NCBI RefSeq assembly: GCF_000831385.1
Contig: NZ_AP014548.1
Location: 310,001 to 374,000, forward strand
Reading direction: 5' to 3'
DNA length: 64,000 nt
Origin: Nonlabens marinus S1-08
GTDB lineage: Bacteria; Bacteroidota; Bacteroidia; Flavobacteriales; Flavobacteriaceae
In this document: positions 37,949 through 46,230 of the stretch, piece by piece
How positions within the stretch are numbered: the stretch's first letter is position 1
Layout: each line of letters begins with the position of its first letter
Position numbers and translations under genes: made by a program
The notes under the pieces: generated by a model
What the model was told of the DNA's origin: nothing
The model's input: the letters and a program-made list of their open reading frames with translations, nothing else
Databases searched by the model: none

Positions 37949-38668
37949 CTAGTTTCTATCGATCAACGCGACGGCCTCTCGTTTGAGTCTTCCCAGGCCA
38001 TCGAGCAAAGTATTCTCTAGCCTGTTGTGTTTTTTATCCATTAGATCCCATTCGGTTTCTCGTAAAAGTTTTTCGGGATTGATCGTGGTTGCCGTCGCTT
38101 CTTTCAATTGGATTTTTTGCAAGGCTTTATTTAATAAGGCATCCGCTTCATTGATAGGTGTTTCTGGATTTTTATCCTCTTCAATACCTGGAGCTACTTG
38201 CGCCACACCCGTTTGTGTGTCAGTTGAAATTGCCATCGCTTTTTTAGGCTGTTCTAAAATGATGTCCTGGTTTTGAAATTTTGTTGCTGATGGTGTTTTC
38301 GTTGTTTTTTGAGTGGCTTTTTTTGTGTTTTCTACTGTTGCAATGGCTTCTTGTTCTCTGTACACCTCTGGAATCGTTTGGTTCTCCGTTTCTACCTCCA
38401 TTGATTCATGAGTTTCTGGAATCTCTACTTCTGGAGTTTCCTGCACCATTTGATTATCTATAGGAGTTACCTCAGTATTGAAAAACAAGGAAGGAACTAC
38501 TGTTAATCCTAAAACCAATATCGCTGCTGCTGCAGCCAACCATAACAGGATCGGCTTTTTACTATTCTTGTCATTGTTATCCAATCGTTTAGACAATCGA
38601 TCCCAAGACCCAGCACTAGGCTGTATTTCTCGATCTTCAAACTTGTTTTTTATATCATTAAGCTTCAT
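37949..38668 (-). CDS. Putative membrane anti-sigma factor
   Basis: A 239-residue protein with a cytoplasmic N-terminus (residues 1-38, including SAGSWDRLSKRLD, a pattern common in flavobacterial anti-sigma proteins), one membrane segment (41-63) and a low-complexity Glu/Thr-rich periplasmic region. It overlaps the ECF sigma gene by 11 bases, the classic arrangement of a sigma factor and its inhibitor. No zinc anti-sigma (HxxxCxxC) motif is present. The call is from topology and coupling. Confidence 0.7.
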   Translation of the reverse strand: MKLNDIKNKFEDREIQPSAGSWDRLSKRLDNNDKNSKKPILLWLAAAAAILVLGLTVVPSLFFNTEVTPIDNQMVQETPEVEIPETHESMEVETENQTIPEVYREQEAIATVENTKKATQKTTKTPSATKFQNQDIILEQPKKAMAISTDTQTGVAQVAPGIEEDKNPETPINEADALLNKALQKIQLKEATATTINPEKLLRETEWDLMDKKHNRLENTLLDGLGRLKREAVALIDRN

Positions 38669-39221
38669 AGCGCTTCTTTTTTAAATCTATTAACTGTTCC
38701 TGTAACATCAATCTCGCTTTACGGAACTGTGACTTGCTCGTATTCTCACTTATGTCCAGCATCATCGCAATCTCCCTGTGTTTCAATCCATCAATGGCAT
38801 ACATCACAAAAACGCTTTTGTAGCCATCTGGCAATTGATCGATGCATTCTTGAATGGTATCTAACGGGACATCGTCATCGTCATCAACAGGTTCTTCTTC
38901 TAATTTTTCCTCGTCAATGGCGGCACTCCATTTGAAGGGATCTTTTTTACGCAAAGAATTTAAACATTCTCTTATCATGATACGTCTTACCCAACCTTCA
39001 AAACTTCCCTCGTGCTGGAATGATTCCAATTTTGTAAAGACTTTAAAAAAACCGTTGAGCATGATCTCTTCTGCACTCTCAAGAGGAGAGACGTATTGCC
39101 TGCAAACGCTCAACATTTTACCAGCGTGCTTATCGTAAAGTCTGCGTTGCGATTTGCGATCGCCTTGCGCAGCTTTTTCAATCAGCTTTTTTTCGTTGGT
39201 ATAAAGTTGAATCACTTTCAC
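38658..39221 (-). CDS. ECF-type RNA polymerase sigma factor
   Basis: A 187-residue sigma-70-family protein with region 2 (KSQRRLYDKHAGKMLSVCRQY and EGWVRRIMIRECLNSLRK) and region 4 (LPDGYKSVFVMYAIDGLKHREIAMMLDISENTSKSQFRKAR), separated by an acidic linker. It is followed by an overlapping putative anti-sigma gene and two barrel genes, so it probably controls envelope composition. The trigger is unknown. No TANNTTTG box is seen just upstream, so it may use another promoter class, possibly its own. Confidence 0.9.
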   Translation of the reverse strand: MKVIQLYTNEKKLIEKAAQGDRKSQRRLYDKHAGKMLSVCRQYVSPLESAEEIMLNGFFKVFTKLESFQHEGSFEGWVRRIMIRECLNSLRKKDPFKWSAAIDEEKLEEEPVDDDDDVPLDTIQECIDQLPDGYKSVFVMYAIDGLKHREIAMMLDISENTSKSQFRKARLMLQEQLIDLKKKRYEA

Positions 39222-39376
39222 GTTTTAGATGCTTTCTATTAACATAGACACAGCAGTTTTGAAATGGTTGCCTGAATTTCAAAAGATTTTCAGATCAAAT
39301 GTAATTTACGATTTAGAAACTAGAGCATATGTAGAAACCGCTGTATCCTCTAGTTTGTAAAGCTAATGGAGGAAAA

Positions 39377-39396
39377 TTCGCTTTCGCGAAAGCGAA
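39377..39396. repeat. Genome palindrome, copy 11 (intergenic)
   Basis: Exact 20-mer upstream of the SnoaL-like gene. Confidence 0.95.
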
Positions 39397-39469
39397 ATAA
39401 CGATACTCAATTGAGTATCAGATAAAAAGAAATCGTATCTTAGAGTACTAATCTTTAAATCCTACCATT

Positions 39470-39994
39470 ATGAAACTATGGAATACCACCGCAGCGATCT
39501 TAATTGTAGCATTCTTCATTTCTTGTGACCAAAAGGTTGAAGAGAAAGAAACTACAACAAATAACCTGGAAGAAACGATACGAGAGACTAATGAAATTAG
39601 GTATCAAGCCTGGAACACTGGCAATCCTGATTTAATGGAGGCACAACTGAGCGATGACTTTGTGCGTTATGCAAATGGTGATATTGAGTTTGAAGGTAAA
39701 TCTGGTTATACAAATTTGATGAACATGTACCTGACCGGATTTCCAGACCTACACTTTGAGTACGAGCTCGTGGCTGTAAAGAACAATAAAAGCTTTACCA
39801 AATGGACTGCCACAGGTACAAATGCGGGAATGTTTAATGGAGCACCGGCTACGGGTAACCAGATCATGGTTCATGGCTTTTCTGTCATTACCTATAATGA
39901 TGAAGGTAAAATTATTAAGGAAGAAGCCTATATGGACAACTTAAAAGCTTATACCAGCATCGGTTACTCTCTAGCGCCACCTAACGTTGATTGA
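39470..39994 (+). CDS. SnoaL-like (NTF2-fold) lipoprotein
   Basis: A 174-residue lipoprotein (lipobox FISC, Cys19) with a SnoaL/ester-cyclase-type NTF2 fold: NEIRYQAWNTGNPDLMEAQLSDDFVRY at the start of the domain, then FPDLHFEYELVAV and TKWTATGTNAGMFNG. NTF2-fold proteins bind small hydrophobic ligands; no catalytic residues can be assigned. A TATCTTAG sequence at 39436-39443 is near the -7 consensus. It is followed by a hairpin (40012-40036) shared with the convergent era gene. Confidence 0.8.
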   Translation: MKLWNTTAAILIVAFFISCDQKVEEKETTTNNLEETIRETNEIRYQAWNTGNPDLMEAQLSDDFVRYANGDIEFEGKSGYTNLMNMYLTGFPDLHFEYELVAVKNNKSFTKWTATGTNAGMFNGAPATGNQIMVHGFSVITYNDEGKIIKEEAYMDNLKAYTSIGYSLAPPNVD

Positions 39995-40011
39995 CTTTCT
40001 ATTTTAAAGAC

Positions 40012-40036
40012 AAAAAGCCGCTTATAGCGGCTTTTT
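40012..40036. terminator. Bidirectional terminator between the SnoaL-like gene and era
   Basis: AAAAAGCCGCT pairs perfectly with AGCGGCTTTTT around a 3-base loop, between convergent genes. Confidence 0.88.
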
Positions 40037-40057
40037 ATTTATAGGATATACTGACGT

Positions 40058-40948
40058 TTATTTGTTCTCTCCCTTGTAACCAAACCTCTTTAACTGCTTC
40101 TCGTCGCTGCGCCAGTTCTTGTTTACTTTGACATATAATTCTAAGTGCACCTGTTTACCGAAGAATTTTTCTAAATCTTTTCTTGCTTCTACTCCTACCC
40201 TTTTAATAGCAGTTCCCTTGTGCCCTATGATGATCCCTTTTTGGGTTTCCCGCTCGACCATAATCACAGACCGGATGCGTATGATAGTTTCATCCTCAAA
40301 AAACTCCTCTGTATCAATCTCTACGGAATATGGTATTTCTTTTTTGTAATGAATCAATATTTTTTCACGAATGCTCTCATTGACAAAAAAGCGTTCTGGT
40401 TTATCTGTGAGAACATCTTTAGGATAATAAGCTGGAGAAACGGGTAAAATCTCAATGATGCGATTCAGCAATTGTGGTACTCCAAAGTTTTCTAGCGCAC
40501 TTATTGCAAAAATTTCAGCTTTAGGAAGTCGCTGTTTCCAGTGTTCCAGTGCCTCAGTCAACTGCTCTTCATTCCCCTTGTCAATTTTATTGATCAATAC
40601 AATTACAGGAACCTCTGCAAAAGTCAGTCGCTTCTCAAACTCTTCATTTTTTAACTCCTTCTCGCCTAGCTCTACCATGTAAAGAATACAATCTGCATCT
40701 TCAAAAGCATTCTTGACAAAATCCATCATACTTTCTTGAAGCTTGTAGGCCGGCTTCATGATTCCAGGAGTATCACTCAAGACCATCTGAAAATCCTCAC
40801 CATTAACAATGCCCAGAATACGGTGTCTGGTTGTTTGTGCTTTACTAGTAATGATTGACAAACGCTCGCCTACTAGCGCATTCATCAATGTACTTTTACC
40901 CACATTAGGGTTTCCTACGATGTTTACAAATCCTGCTTTATGCTCCAT
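40058..40948 (-). CDS. era: Ribosome-associated GTPase Era
   Basis: A 296-residue GTPase with a C-terminal KH domain that binds the 3' end of 16S rRNA during small-subunit maturation. The P-loop GNPNVGKST is at 12-20, DTPGIMKP is G3, NKID is G4, and GIIIGHKGTAIKRVGVEARKDLEKF is the KH motif with its GxxG. The length is normal. The -7 box TATCTTTG ends four bases before the ATG, so the message may be leaderless. Confidence 0.97.
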   Translation of the reverse strand: MEHKAGFVNIVGNPNVGKSTLMNALVGERLSIITSKAQTTRHRILGIVNGEDFQMVLSDTPGIMKPAYKLQESMMDFVKNAFEDADCILYMVELGEKELKNEEFEKRLTFAEVPVIVLINKIDKGNEEQLTEALEHWKQRLPKAEIFAISALENFGVPQLLNRIIEILPVSPAYYPKDVLTDKPERFFVNESIREKILIHYKKEIPYSVEIDTEEFFEDETIIRIRSVIMVERETQKGIIIGHKGTAIKRVGVEARKDLEKFFGKQVHLELYVKVNKNWRSDEKQLKRFGYKGENK

Positions 40949-40952
40949 GCTA

Positions 40953-40960
40953 CAAAGATA
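40953..40960 (-). promoter_or_regulatory. Promoter -7 box of era, four bases from ATG
   Basis: TATCTTTG on the minus strand, then TAGC, then ATG. With the usual distance to the transcription start, the message would begin at or within a few bases of the start codon. Confidence 0.65.
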
Positions 40961-41124
40961 CTGGGAATTGTGGTGGCAGCATCTTAAAAATAGCTCAACA
41001 CCGGTTGTGATATGCTGTCATACCATAAGTCCTGAAAGTTCTCTATTAGATACAATCATCCTATATTGTTAATGCTAGAATCGTTAAAACCTGTTAAGGA
41101 TCAAGGTTTCCGTTTACAAAAAGA

Positions 41125-41132
41125 TATTTTTG
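41125..41132 (+). promoter_or_regulatory. Promoter -7 box of mscS, four bases from ATG
   Basis: TATTTTTG, then AAGG, then ATG at 41137. Same four-base geometry as era, the UbiA gene and the polyprenyl synthase. Confidence 0.6.
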
Positions 41133-41136
41133 AAGG

Positions 41137-42078
41137 ATGATGACATTTTTACAAGAAGCAGCACAACAAACTTCAAAGACTGCCCAAACTGGCACTGAAA
41201 TTAAAGATAGCGGCGAATTGATCTGGGATCAATTGGCTGGATGGTACAACTCCTTCATAGCTCACTTACCTAATATAGGTATTGCAATCGTTGTATTACT
41301 CCTTGCCTATTTTACCTCAAAGTATATTGATAAGGGTATTCAACGGTTGCTACAAGGGCGTGTGTCGCAGGCAAGCGTGCGCAGACTTGCCGGTAAGGCT
41401 GTTGCCATAGTGGTAGTGATCGCCGGGATATTTATTGCCATGAGTGTCCTAGATCTCAATGATGTCGTTCAAGGTATTATTGCTGGTGCTGGTATCTCTG
41501 GACTGGTAATAGGCTTGGCGCTTCAAGGCTCGATGTCTAATGTTATTAGTGGTATCATATTGTCTTTCCGAAAGGAGGTACGTGTAGGCGACTGGATAGA
41601 AACCTCTGATTTTTCAGGTGAGGTGATGGAAATCCAATTGGATAAATTTCTTATCAAACAAGCCGATAATAATATGGTCGTCATTCCTAACAAGACCATT
41701 ATTGATAATCCATTAAAGAACTTTACACTTACCCCTAGAATGCGTGTGGTGGTAAGCTGTGGTGTAGGTTATAAAATGGATCTTGAGTTTTGTAAAAAAC
41801 TAGCAATAGACGCCATAACAGAGAAATTTGAACAGAAAGATGGTGAAGAGGTGGAATTTTTCTATCAGGAATTCGGCGATAGTAGCATCAATTTCATCAT
41901 AAGATTCTGGGTGGATGCCACTAAGAAAAAACAGAATTTACAAGCACAAAGCGATGCGATACTTGCCATCAAGAAAGTGTATGATGCAAACGATATCAAT
42001 ATTCCTTTCCCTATCCGCACTTTGGAATTCAATAATAAGTTGCAGATGGACGGCACCGCGCCTACAGAAGGTGAGTAA
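41137..42078 (+). CDS. Small-conductance mechanosensitive channel (MscS family)
   Basis: A 313-residue inner-membrane channel that would release solutes on hypo-osmotic shock. Membrane segments lie at about 48-67, 88-107 and 113-135, the last being the Gly/Ala-rich pore helix (GIIAGAGISGLVIGLALQGSMSNVISGI), followed by the beta domain (FRKEVRVGDWIETSDFSGEVMEI). The N-terminal 45 residues are polar and Gln/Thr-rich. TATTTTTG at 41125-41132 ends four bases before the ATG. A strong terminator follows. Confidence 0.92.
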   Translation: MMTFLQEAAQQTSKTAQTGTEIKDSGELIWDQLAGWYNSFIAHLPNIGIAIVVLLLAYFTSKYIDKGIQRLLQGRVSQASVRRLAGKAVAIVVVIAGIFIAMSVLDLNDVVQGIIAGAGISGLVIGLALQGSMSNVISGIILSFRKEVRVGDWIETSDFSGEVMEIQLDKFLIKQADNNMVVIPNKTIIDNPLKNFTLTPRMRVVVSCGVGYKMDLEFCKKLAIDAITEKFEQKDGEEVEFFYQEFGDSSINFIIRFWVDATKKKQNLQAQSDAILAIKKVYDANDINIPFPIRTLEFNNKLQMDGTAPTEGE

Positions 42079-42101
42079 AACAGTTGCAATACTATAAATA
42101 C

Positions 42102-42136
42102 AATCCCGAGATTCAAAATCTCGGGATTTTTTTTTG
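42102..42136 (+). terminator. Terminator of mscS
   Basis: AATCCCGAGA pairs with TCTCGGGATT around a 7-base loop, followed by nine T. A genome palindrome lies 9 bases further on. Confidence 0.88.
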
Positions 42137-42142
42137 TGGTAA

Positions 42143-42166
42143 AGTTCGCTTTCGCGAAAGCGAACT
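42143..42166. repeat. Genome palindrome, copy 12 (intergenic)
   Basis: 24-bp perfect palindrome just past the mscS terminator. Confidence 0.95.
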
Positions 42167-42308
42167 CCTTACCAGCATAGAGCGACTTCAGGGCAATTTA
42201 TTTCCAGCTCTTTTAGTTTTTATTTGAACTCTTTAACAAAACTCTAATACACTCCAGATACTAGAACTGCAATTGGGGGGTTTTCTAGGCAACCTAAAAA
42301 CCCTAAAT

Positions 42309-43178
42309 ATGAATAACAAGTTAACAAAGGCTGTTGGTACCCTAACCATTGCAGCCGTTCTCGTAAGTTGTGTCTCTAAAAAGAAATACAACGAATTAGA
42401 AATCGATTACAACAACACTAGATCAGAGTTGCTCAAAACTCGAGTCGAAAAAGAAGATCTAGAAGCAAAGTTTGCTGCGATTGAAACTAGAGTAGATCGC
42501 TACAATTCTAAAATTGCTTCTTTACAAAGTGAGAAAGAAGGAATGCTCGTAACCTCCAACAATGGAGAGTTTGCTGTTTCAGAGAAAAACAAGCAAGCGA
42601 TGCGTCGCACCCTTCAAAATGTGCCAGCGGAGCAACTAGCAACTGCTACTACATTAAAAGACAGTCTTAATCTGGCTATCAGTTACAAGATGTCGCAACG
42701 ATTACAAGGTGAAAACGCCGGTAAGAATGTCGACATGAGAATCGAGAATACCGTCGTAATGATAGAGATTGCTGACAATCTTCTATTCAATGACAGTAGT
42801 TATAAAGTAGGAAATAAAGCAGACGACATTCTTTCTAAGATCGCGGCCGTTGTTAATTCTGAACCATCTCTAGAAATCCTAGTGGAAGGTCATACAGATA
42901 GCCGTACGGTAAAAGAGGGCAGTTATGTAAAAGATAACTGGGATCTAAGTACCGAAAGAGCTGCGGCTATAGCTCGTAGATTAAGTTCTAAATTCAATGT
43001 GCCAGAAGAGCAATTAATTGTTGCTGGTAGATCTAGTTTTGATCCACTTGTGGCTAATGATAGTAGAGAGAACAGAGCCAAAAACCGACGTACTCAAATC
43101 GTTATCATGCCTAATCTAGACAAGTTTTTTGCGATGCTGGATAGCGACCTAGCCGTTTTAGACGCTTCACAGCAATAA
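42309..43178 (+). CDS. OmpA-family lipoprotein
   Basis: A 289-residue lipoprotein (lipobox LVSC, Cys21) with a coiled-coil segment at about 27-80 and a C-terminal OmpA domain (about 165-275: LEILVEGHTDSRTVKEG, then DLSTERAAAIARRL and NRAKNRRTQIVIMP), which binds diaminopimelate in peptidoglycan. I chose the ATG at 42309 since the lipoprotein signal starts there; the TTG at 42273 would add 12 unlikely residues. It probably ties the outer membrane to the cell wall. Followed by a terminator at 43201. Confidence 0.9.
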   Translation: MNNKLTKAVGTLTIAAVLVSCVSKKKYNELEIDYNNTRSELLKTRVEKEDLEAKFAAIETRVDRYNSKIASLQSEKEGMLVTSNNGEFAVSEKNKQAMRRTLQNVPAEQLATATTLKDSLNLAISYKMSQRLQGENAGKNVDMRIENTVVMIEIADNLLFNDSSYKVGNKADDILSKIAAVVNSEPSLEILVEGHTDSRTVKEGSYVKDNWDLSTERAAAIARRLSSKFNVPEEQLIVAGRSSFDPLVANDSRENRAKNRRTQIVIMPNLDKFFAMLDSDLAVLDASQQ

Positions 43179-43200
43179 AACAGGATAAAAAATTGTAAGA

Positions 43201-43234
43201 AAACCACCTGTATTCTAATTCAGGTGGTTTTTAT
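43201..43234 (+). terminator. Terminator of the OmpA lipoprotein gene
   Basis: AAACCACCTG pairs with CAGGTGGTTT around a 10-base loop, then TTTT. Confidence 0.85.
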
Positions 43235-43373
43235 ATGCCTGAATTTTAGCATATTATACAGACGAATGTATCTAGATTGTTAAATATTACCTAATCAATT
43301 GATAAACATACGTTAGACGTAGTTTGATATATCATTCCCACAATATATTTACACCTCAATTAAATCAACAATT

Positions 43374-44027
43374 ATGAAATTTACACAAGTATTAAGTTTT
43401 GCTCTTATTGCAGGAACGTTAACACTAACATCCTGTAAAGATGAGGAAAAAGAACAAATGGAAGCTGAAAAACTAGAGATGGAGCAACGTACTGCTGACT
43501 CTTTAGCTATGGAAGAAGAAAAAATGATGGAACGTGATGCTATGGCTGTTACTGTAGGTGGTGCAAAAATGTACCCAGACATGACGATCGTAGAAAATGC
43601 ATCAAAAGCTGATAACCTTACTACACTAGTTGCTGCTGTACAAGCTGCAGGTCTTGTAGAAACGTTGAACAGTGAAGGACCATTTACTGTATTCGCTCCT
43701 ACTAATGACGCTTTTGCTGCACTTCCAGCTGGAACTGTAGACACTCTATTGAAGCCAGAAAATAAAGAAACTCTTTCTGGAATCTTAACTTACCACGTAG
43801 TTAGTGGAAATGTAGATGCAGCTTCATTGATCCAAATGATCGAAGAGAACAATGGTAAAGCTACTTTAACCACTGTAAATGGTGGAGCTTTAACTGCAGC
43901 TGTAGTTGATGGACAAGTAGTACTTACTGACGCTAAAGGTGGTAAATCTACTGTAGTAATCGCAGATGTTAAGCAATCAAATGGTGTAGTACACGCAGTA
44001 AATGCTGTATTGATGCCAGCGAAGTAA
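43374..44027 (+). CDS. Fasciclin (FAS1) domain lipoprotein
   Basis: A 217-residue lipoprotein (lipobox TLTSC, Cys21). After an acidic, methionine- and glutamate-rich linker (residues 22-60) comes one FAS1 domain with FTVFAPTNDAFAALP, LTYHVVSGNVDA and the terminal GVVHAVNAVLMPA. FAS1 domains mediate adhesion in many organisms; whether it does so here is not shown. A TTTG/TATATTTA pair (43323-43326, 43344-43351) upstream is a near-consensus promoter. A terminator follows at 44051. Confidence 0.92.
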   Translation: MKFTQVLSFALIAGTLTLTSCKDEEKEQMEAEKLEMEQRTADSLAMEEEKMMERDAMAVTVGGAKMYPDMTIVENASKADNLTTLVAAVQAAGLVETLNSEGPFTVFAPTNDAFAALPAGTVDTLLKPENKETLSGILTYHVVSGNVDAASLIQMIEENNGKATLTTVNGGALTAAVVDGQVVLTDAKGGKSTVVIADVKQSNGVVHAVNAVLMPAK

Positions 44028-44050
44028 TTAGAACTTCCTAAAAATTTGAA

Positions 44051-44081
44051 AAGCCTGAAACTTTTGTTTCAGGCTTTTTTT
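44051..44081 (+). terminator. Terminator of the fasciclin gene
   Basis: AAGCCTGAAAC pairs with GTTTCAGGCTT around TTTT, then seven T in total. Confidence 0.88.
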
Positions 44082-44184
44082 ATGTCTGAAATACAGGTCG
44101 TATTTTACTACACAGATAACTTATTTCATTTTTTACAGATGGTCAATCTTGATCGATATAAGATTTTAGAGAAACAATAATCGC

Positions 44185-44192
44185 TAACTTTG
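44185..44192 (+). promoter_or_regulatory. Promoter -7 box of the UbiA-family gene, four bases from ATG
   Basis: TAACTTTG, then ATTC, then ATG at 44197; suggests a leaderless transcript. Confidence 0.65.
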
Positions 44193-44196
44193 ATTC

Positions 44197-45135
44197 ATGC
44201 CTGCAACTACCACTATGAACGGTAACAAAAGTAAACTCAAGCCACTTGCTATCAAGGTATTGAGTTTGTTCTCTAGTGTACGTTTGTATAACGTAGCCTT
44301 AGTGGCACTCGCACAGATTCTAGCCGTTATTTTTATTATTGCTCCCAGCCGTTCCGTACGTGAGATTGTTACAGATTATAAGTTATGGTTAATCATTGTC
44401 GCATCTGCCGCTGCGATTGCAGGTGGATATATTATTAATAATTTTTACGATAGAGAAAAAGACCTCATCAACAGGCCCCAAAAAACCTTGTTAGAAAATC
44501 AGGTGAAGCGCTCCACCTTATGGTCGGTCTATTTTTTGCTTAATGGGATTGCCTTTGGTTTTGGATTGATAATTTCTTGGCGCGCAGGATTATTCTATGC
44601 CGTTTACATTACCACCATGTGGTTCTATTCCCATAAACTTAAAAAGGTCTTGTTTATCGGGAATTTGATTGCCGCTGCACTAGCCATCATGCCGTTCTTT
44701 GTACTGTTTATGTACTATAAAAATTTCTATCTAGTTGTCCTGGTTCATGGGTTGTTCCTATTTTTAATCATAGGTATGAGAGAACTGATCAAGGATTTAG
44801 AGAATTTGAGAGGGGATCTAGCCCATAACTATCATACAGTGCCAGTGGTACTGGGCGAGAAGACTACAAAGAAGTTTTATACGGTATTAACGGTAGTGAC
44901 CATTTTACCAGTAGCTGCATTGATCCTGTTTTTTGAAACAGGATATATGAATTACTATTTTGCCTTTATCACAGGCGCATTGTTAGTTTGTTTACCACTG
45001 CTGTGGTCTTCTCGTAGAAAACGCGAGTATTTATTGATTCATTTTATCCTCAAAATCATTATCGTTTTAGGTGTATTTTCTATTCTACTCATCGATTTGC
45101 CAGGAATTTTAGAACGTTTAAATACCATACTATAA
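44197..45135 (+). CDS. UbiA-family prenyltransferase
   Basis: A 312-residue polytopic membrane enzyme with about eight hydrophobic segments. The two Asp-rich motifs of the UbiA family are NNFYDREKD (81-89) and ELIKDLENLRGD, which bind the prenyl diphosphate through Mg2+. Flavobacterial members are often labelled geranylgeranylglycerol-phosphate geranylgeranyltransferase; the true acceptor is unclear. TAACTTTG at 44185-44192 ends four bases before the ATG. It overlaps the nitrilase gene by one base. Confidence 0.85.
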   Translation: MPATTTMNGNKSKLKPLAIKVLSLFSSVRLYNVALVALAQILAVIFIIAPSRSVREIVTDYKLWLIIVASAAAIAGGYIINNFYDREKDLINRPQKTLLENQVKRSTLWSVYFLLNGIAFGFGLIISWRAGLFYAVYITTMWFYSHKLKKVLFIGNLIAAALAIMPFFVLFMYYKNFYLVVLVHGLFLFLIIGMRELIKDLENLRGDLAHNYHTVPVVLGEKTTKKFYTVLTVVTILPVAALILFFETGYMNYYFAFITGALLVCLPLLWSSRRKREYLLIHFILKIIIVLGVFSILLIDLPGILERLNTIL

Positions 45136-46085
45136 TGAATTCGAACATCAAGGTAGCACTAGCTCAAATCGCACCCGTATGGCTGGATCGTGAAGCGACT
45201 CTTGAAAAGATATTGCAAAGCCTAGAGCAGGCAAAAAATGAAAATGCAGAATTAGTAGTTTTCGGTGAAGCCTTGTTACCTGGTTACCCGTTTTGGTTAG
45301 CGCTTACAGATGGTGCTGCTTGGAATAAAAAGGTGGTGAAAGAATTACACCGGCATTATTGCTTAAATGCCGTGGACATAGAAGCAGGAGATCTTGAGGT
45401 GGTTTGCGCTTTCGCGAAAGCGAACTCCATAGCCATCTATCTAGGAATCATAGAGCGCCCCAGCGATCGAGGTGGTCATAGCTTGTACGCCAGCCTGGTT
45501 TACATTGACCAAAATGGCTTGATTCAAAGTGTGCATCGCAAACTACAACCTACTTATGATGAACGACTTACTTGGTCACCAGGCGATGGAAACGGATTAG
45601 TAACTCATCACCTTAAAGGCTTTACAGTAAGTGGTCTCAATTGCTGGGAAAACTGGATGTCGTTACCTAGAGCTGCTATGTATGCTCAAGGTACTAATTT
45701 GCATGTGGCAGCCTGGCCAGGTAGCGATTACAATACTAAAGATATTACCAGATTCATAGCTAGAGAAGGACGCACCTTTGTTTTGTCTGTTTCTAGCCTT
45801 ATGTTGAAAGAGCATTTCCCAAAAGGCACACCACATTTAGAAGAACTGCTAGAAAATGCACCTGCAGTTTTAGCAAATGGTGGCAGTTGTATAGCTGGCC
45901 CAGATGGCGAGTGGATTATCGAGCCGCAAATAGGGAAAGAAGAGCTGATCACCGCAACTTTAGATTTAAATAGAGTATTTGAAGAACGTCAGAATTTTGA
46001 TCCAGCTGGACATTATTCCAGGCCTGATGTGACTCAATTAAACGTCAACAGAAAGCGACAGTCGACTGTTAAATTTGAAGATTAG
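45135..46085 (+). CDS. Nitrilase-superfamily carbon-nitrogen hydrolase
   Basis: A 316-residue cytoplasmic hydrolase with the full catalytic triad Glu45 (VVFGEALLPGYP), Lys136 (VHRKLQPTY) and Cys170 (GLNCWENW). The CWENW context matches the nitrilase branch (nitrile to acid and ammonia) better than amidases, but the substrate is unknown. CAFAKAN (91-97) is encoded by a genome palindrome at 45407-45422, between the Glu and Lys motifs. It is coupled by one-base overlap with the prenyltransferase. Confidence 0.9.
   Translation: MNSNIKVALAQIAPVWLDREATLEKILQSLEQAKNENAELVVFGEALLPGYPFWLALTDGAAWNKKVVKELHRHYCLNAVDIEAGDLEVVCAFAKANSIAIYLGIIERPSDRGGHSLYASLVYIDQNGLIQSVHRKLQPTYDERLTWSPGDGNGLVTHHLKGFTVSGLNCWENWMSLPRAAMYAQGTNLHVAAWPGSDYNTKDITRFIAREGRTFVLSVSSLMLKEHFPKGTPHLEELLENAPAVLANGGSCIAGPDGEWIIEPQIGKEELITATLDLNRVFEERQNFDPAGHYSRPDVTQLNVNRKRQSTVKFED
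45407..45422. repeat. Genome palindrome, copy 13 (in nitrilase)
   Basis: 16-bp core; read as CAFAKAN. Confidence 0.95.
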
Positions 46086-46207
46086 TTATTTCTATCCTGT
46101 AATCAGCAAACGAAAACAGCAGATATAGGTCGTATCATATTACAGTCAAATATCTGGAATGAAGTATTTGTGAATTACGATTTTTCGTGTAGCATTTACC
46201 AAAAAGT

Positions 46208-46215
46208 TATCTTTG
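46208..46215 (+). promoter_or_regulatory. Promoter -7 box of the RsuA-like gene (TATCTTTG)
   Basis: TANNTTTG match 15 bases before the ATG at 46231. It overlaps the alternative TTG start at 46213, which argues against that start. Confidence 0.65.
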
Positions 46216-46230
46216 CAAAAAATTGAAGTG

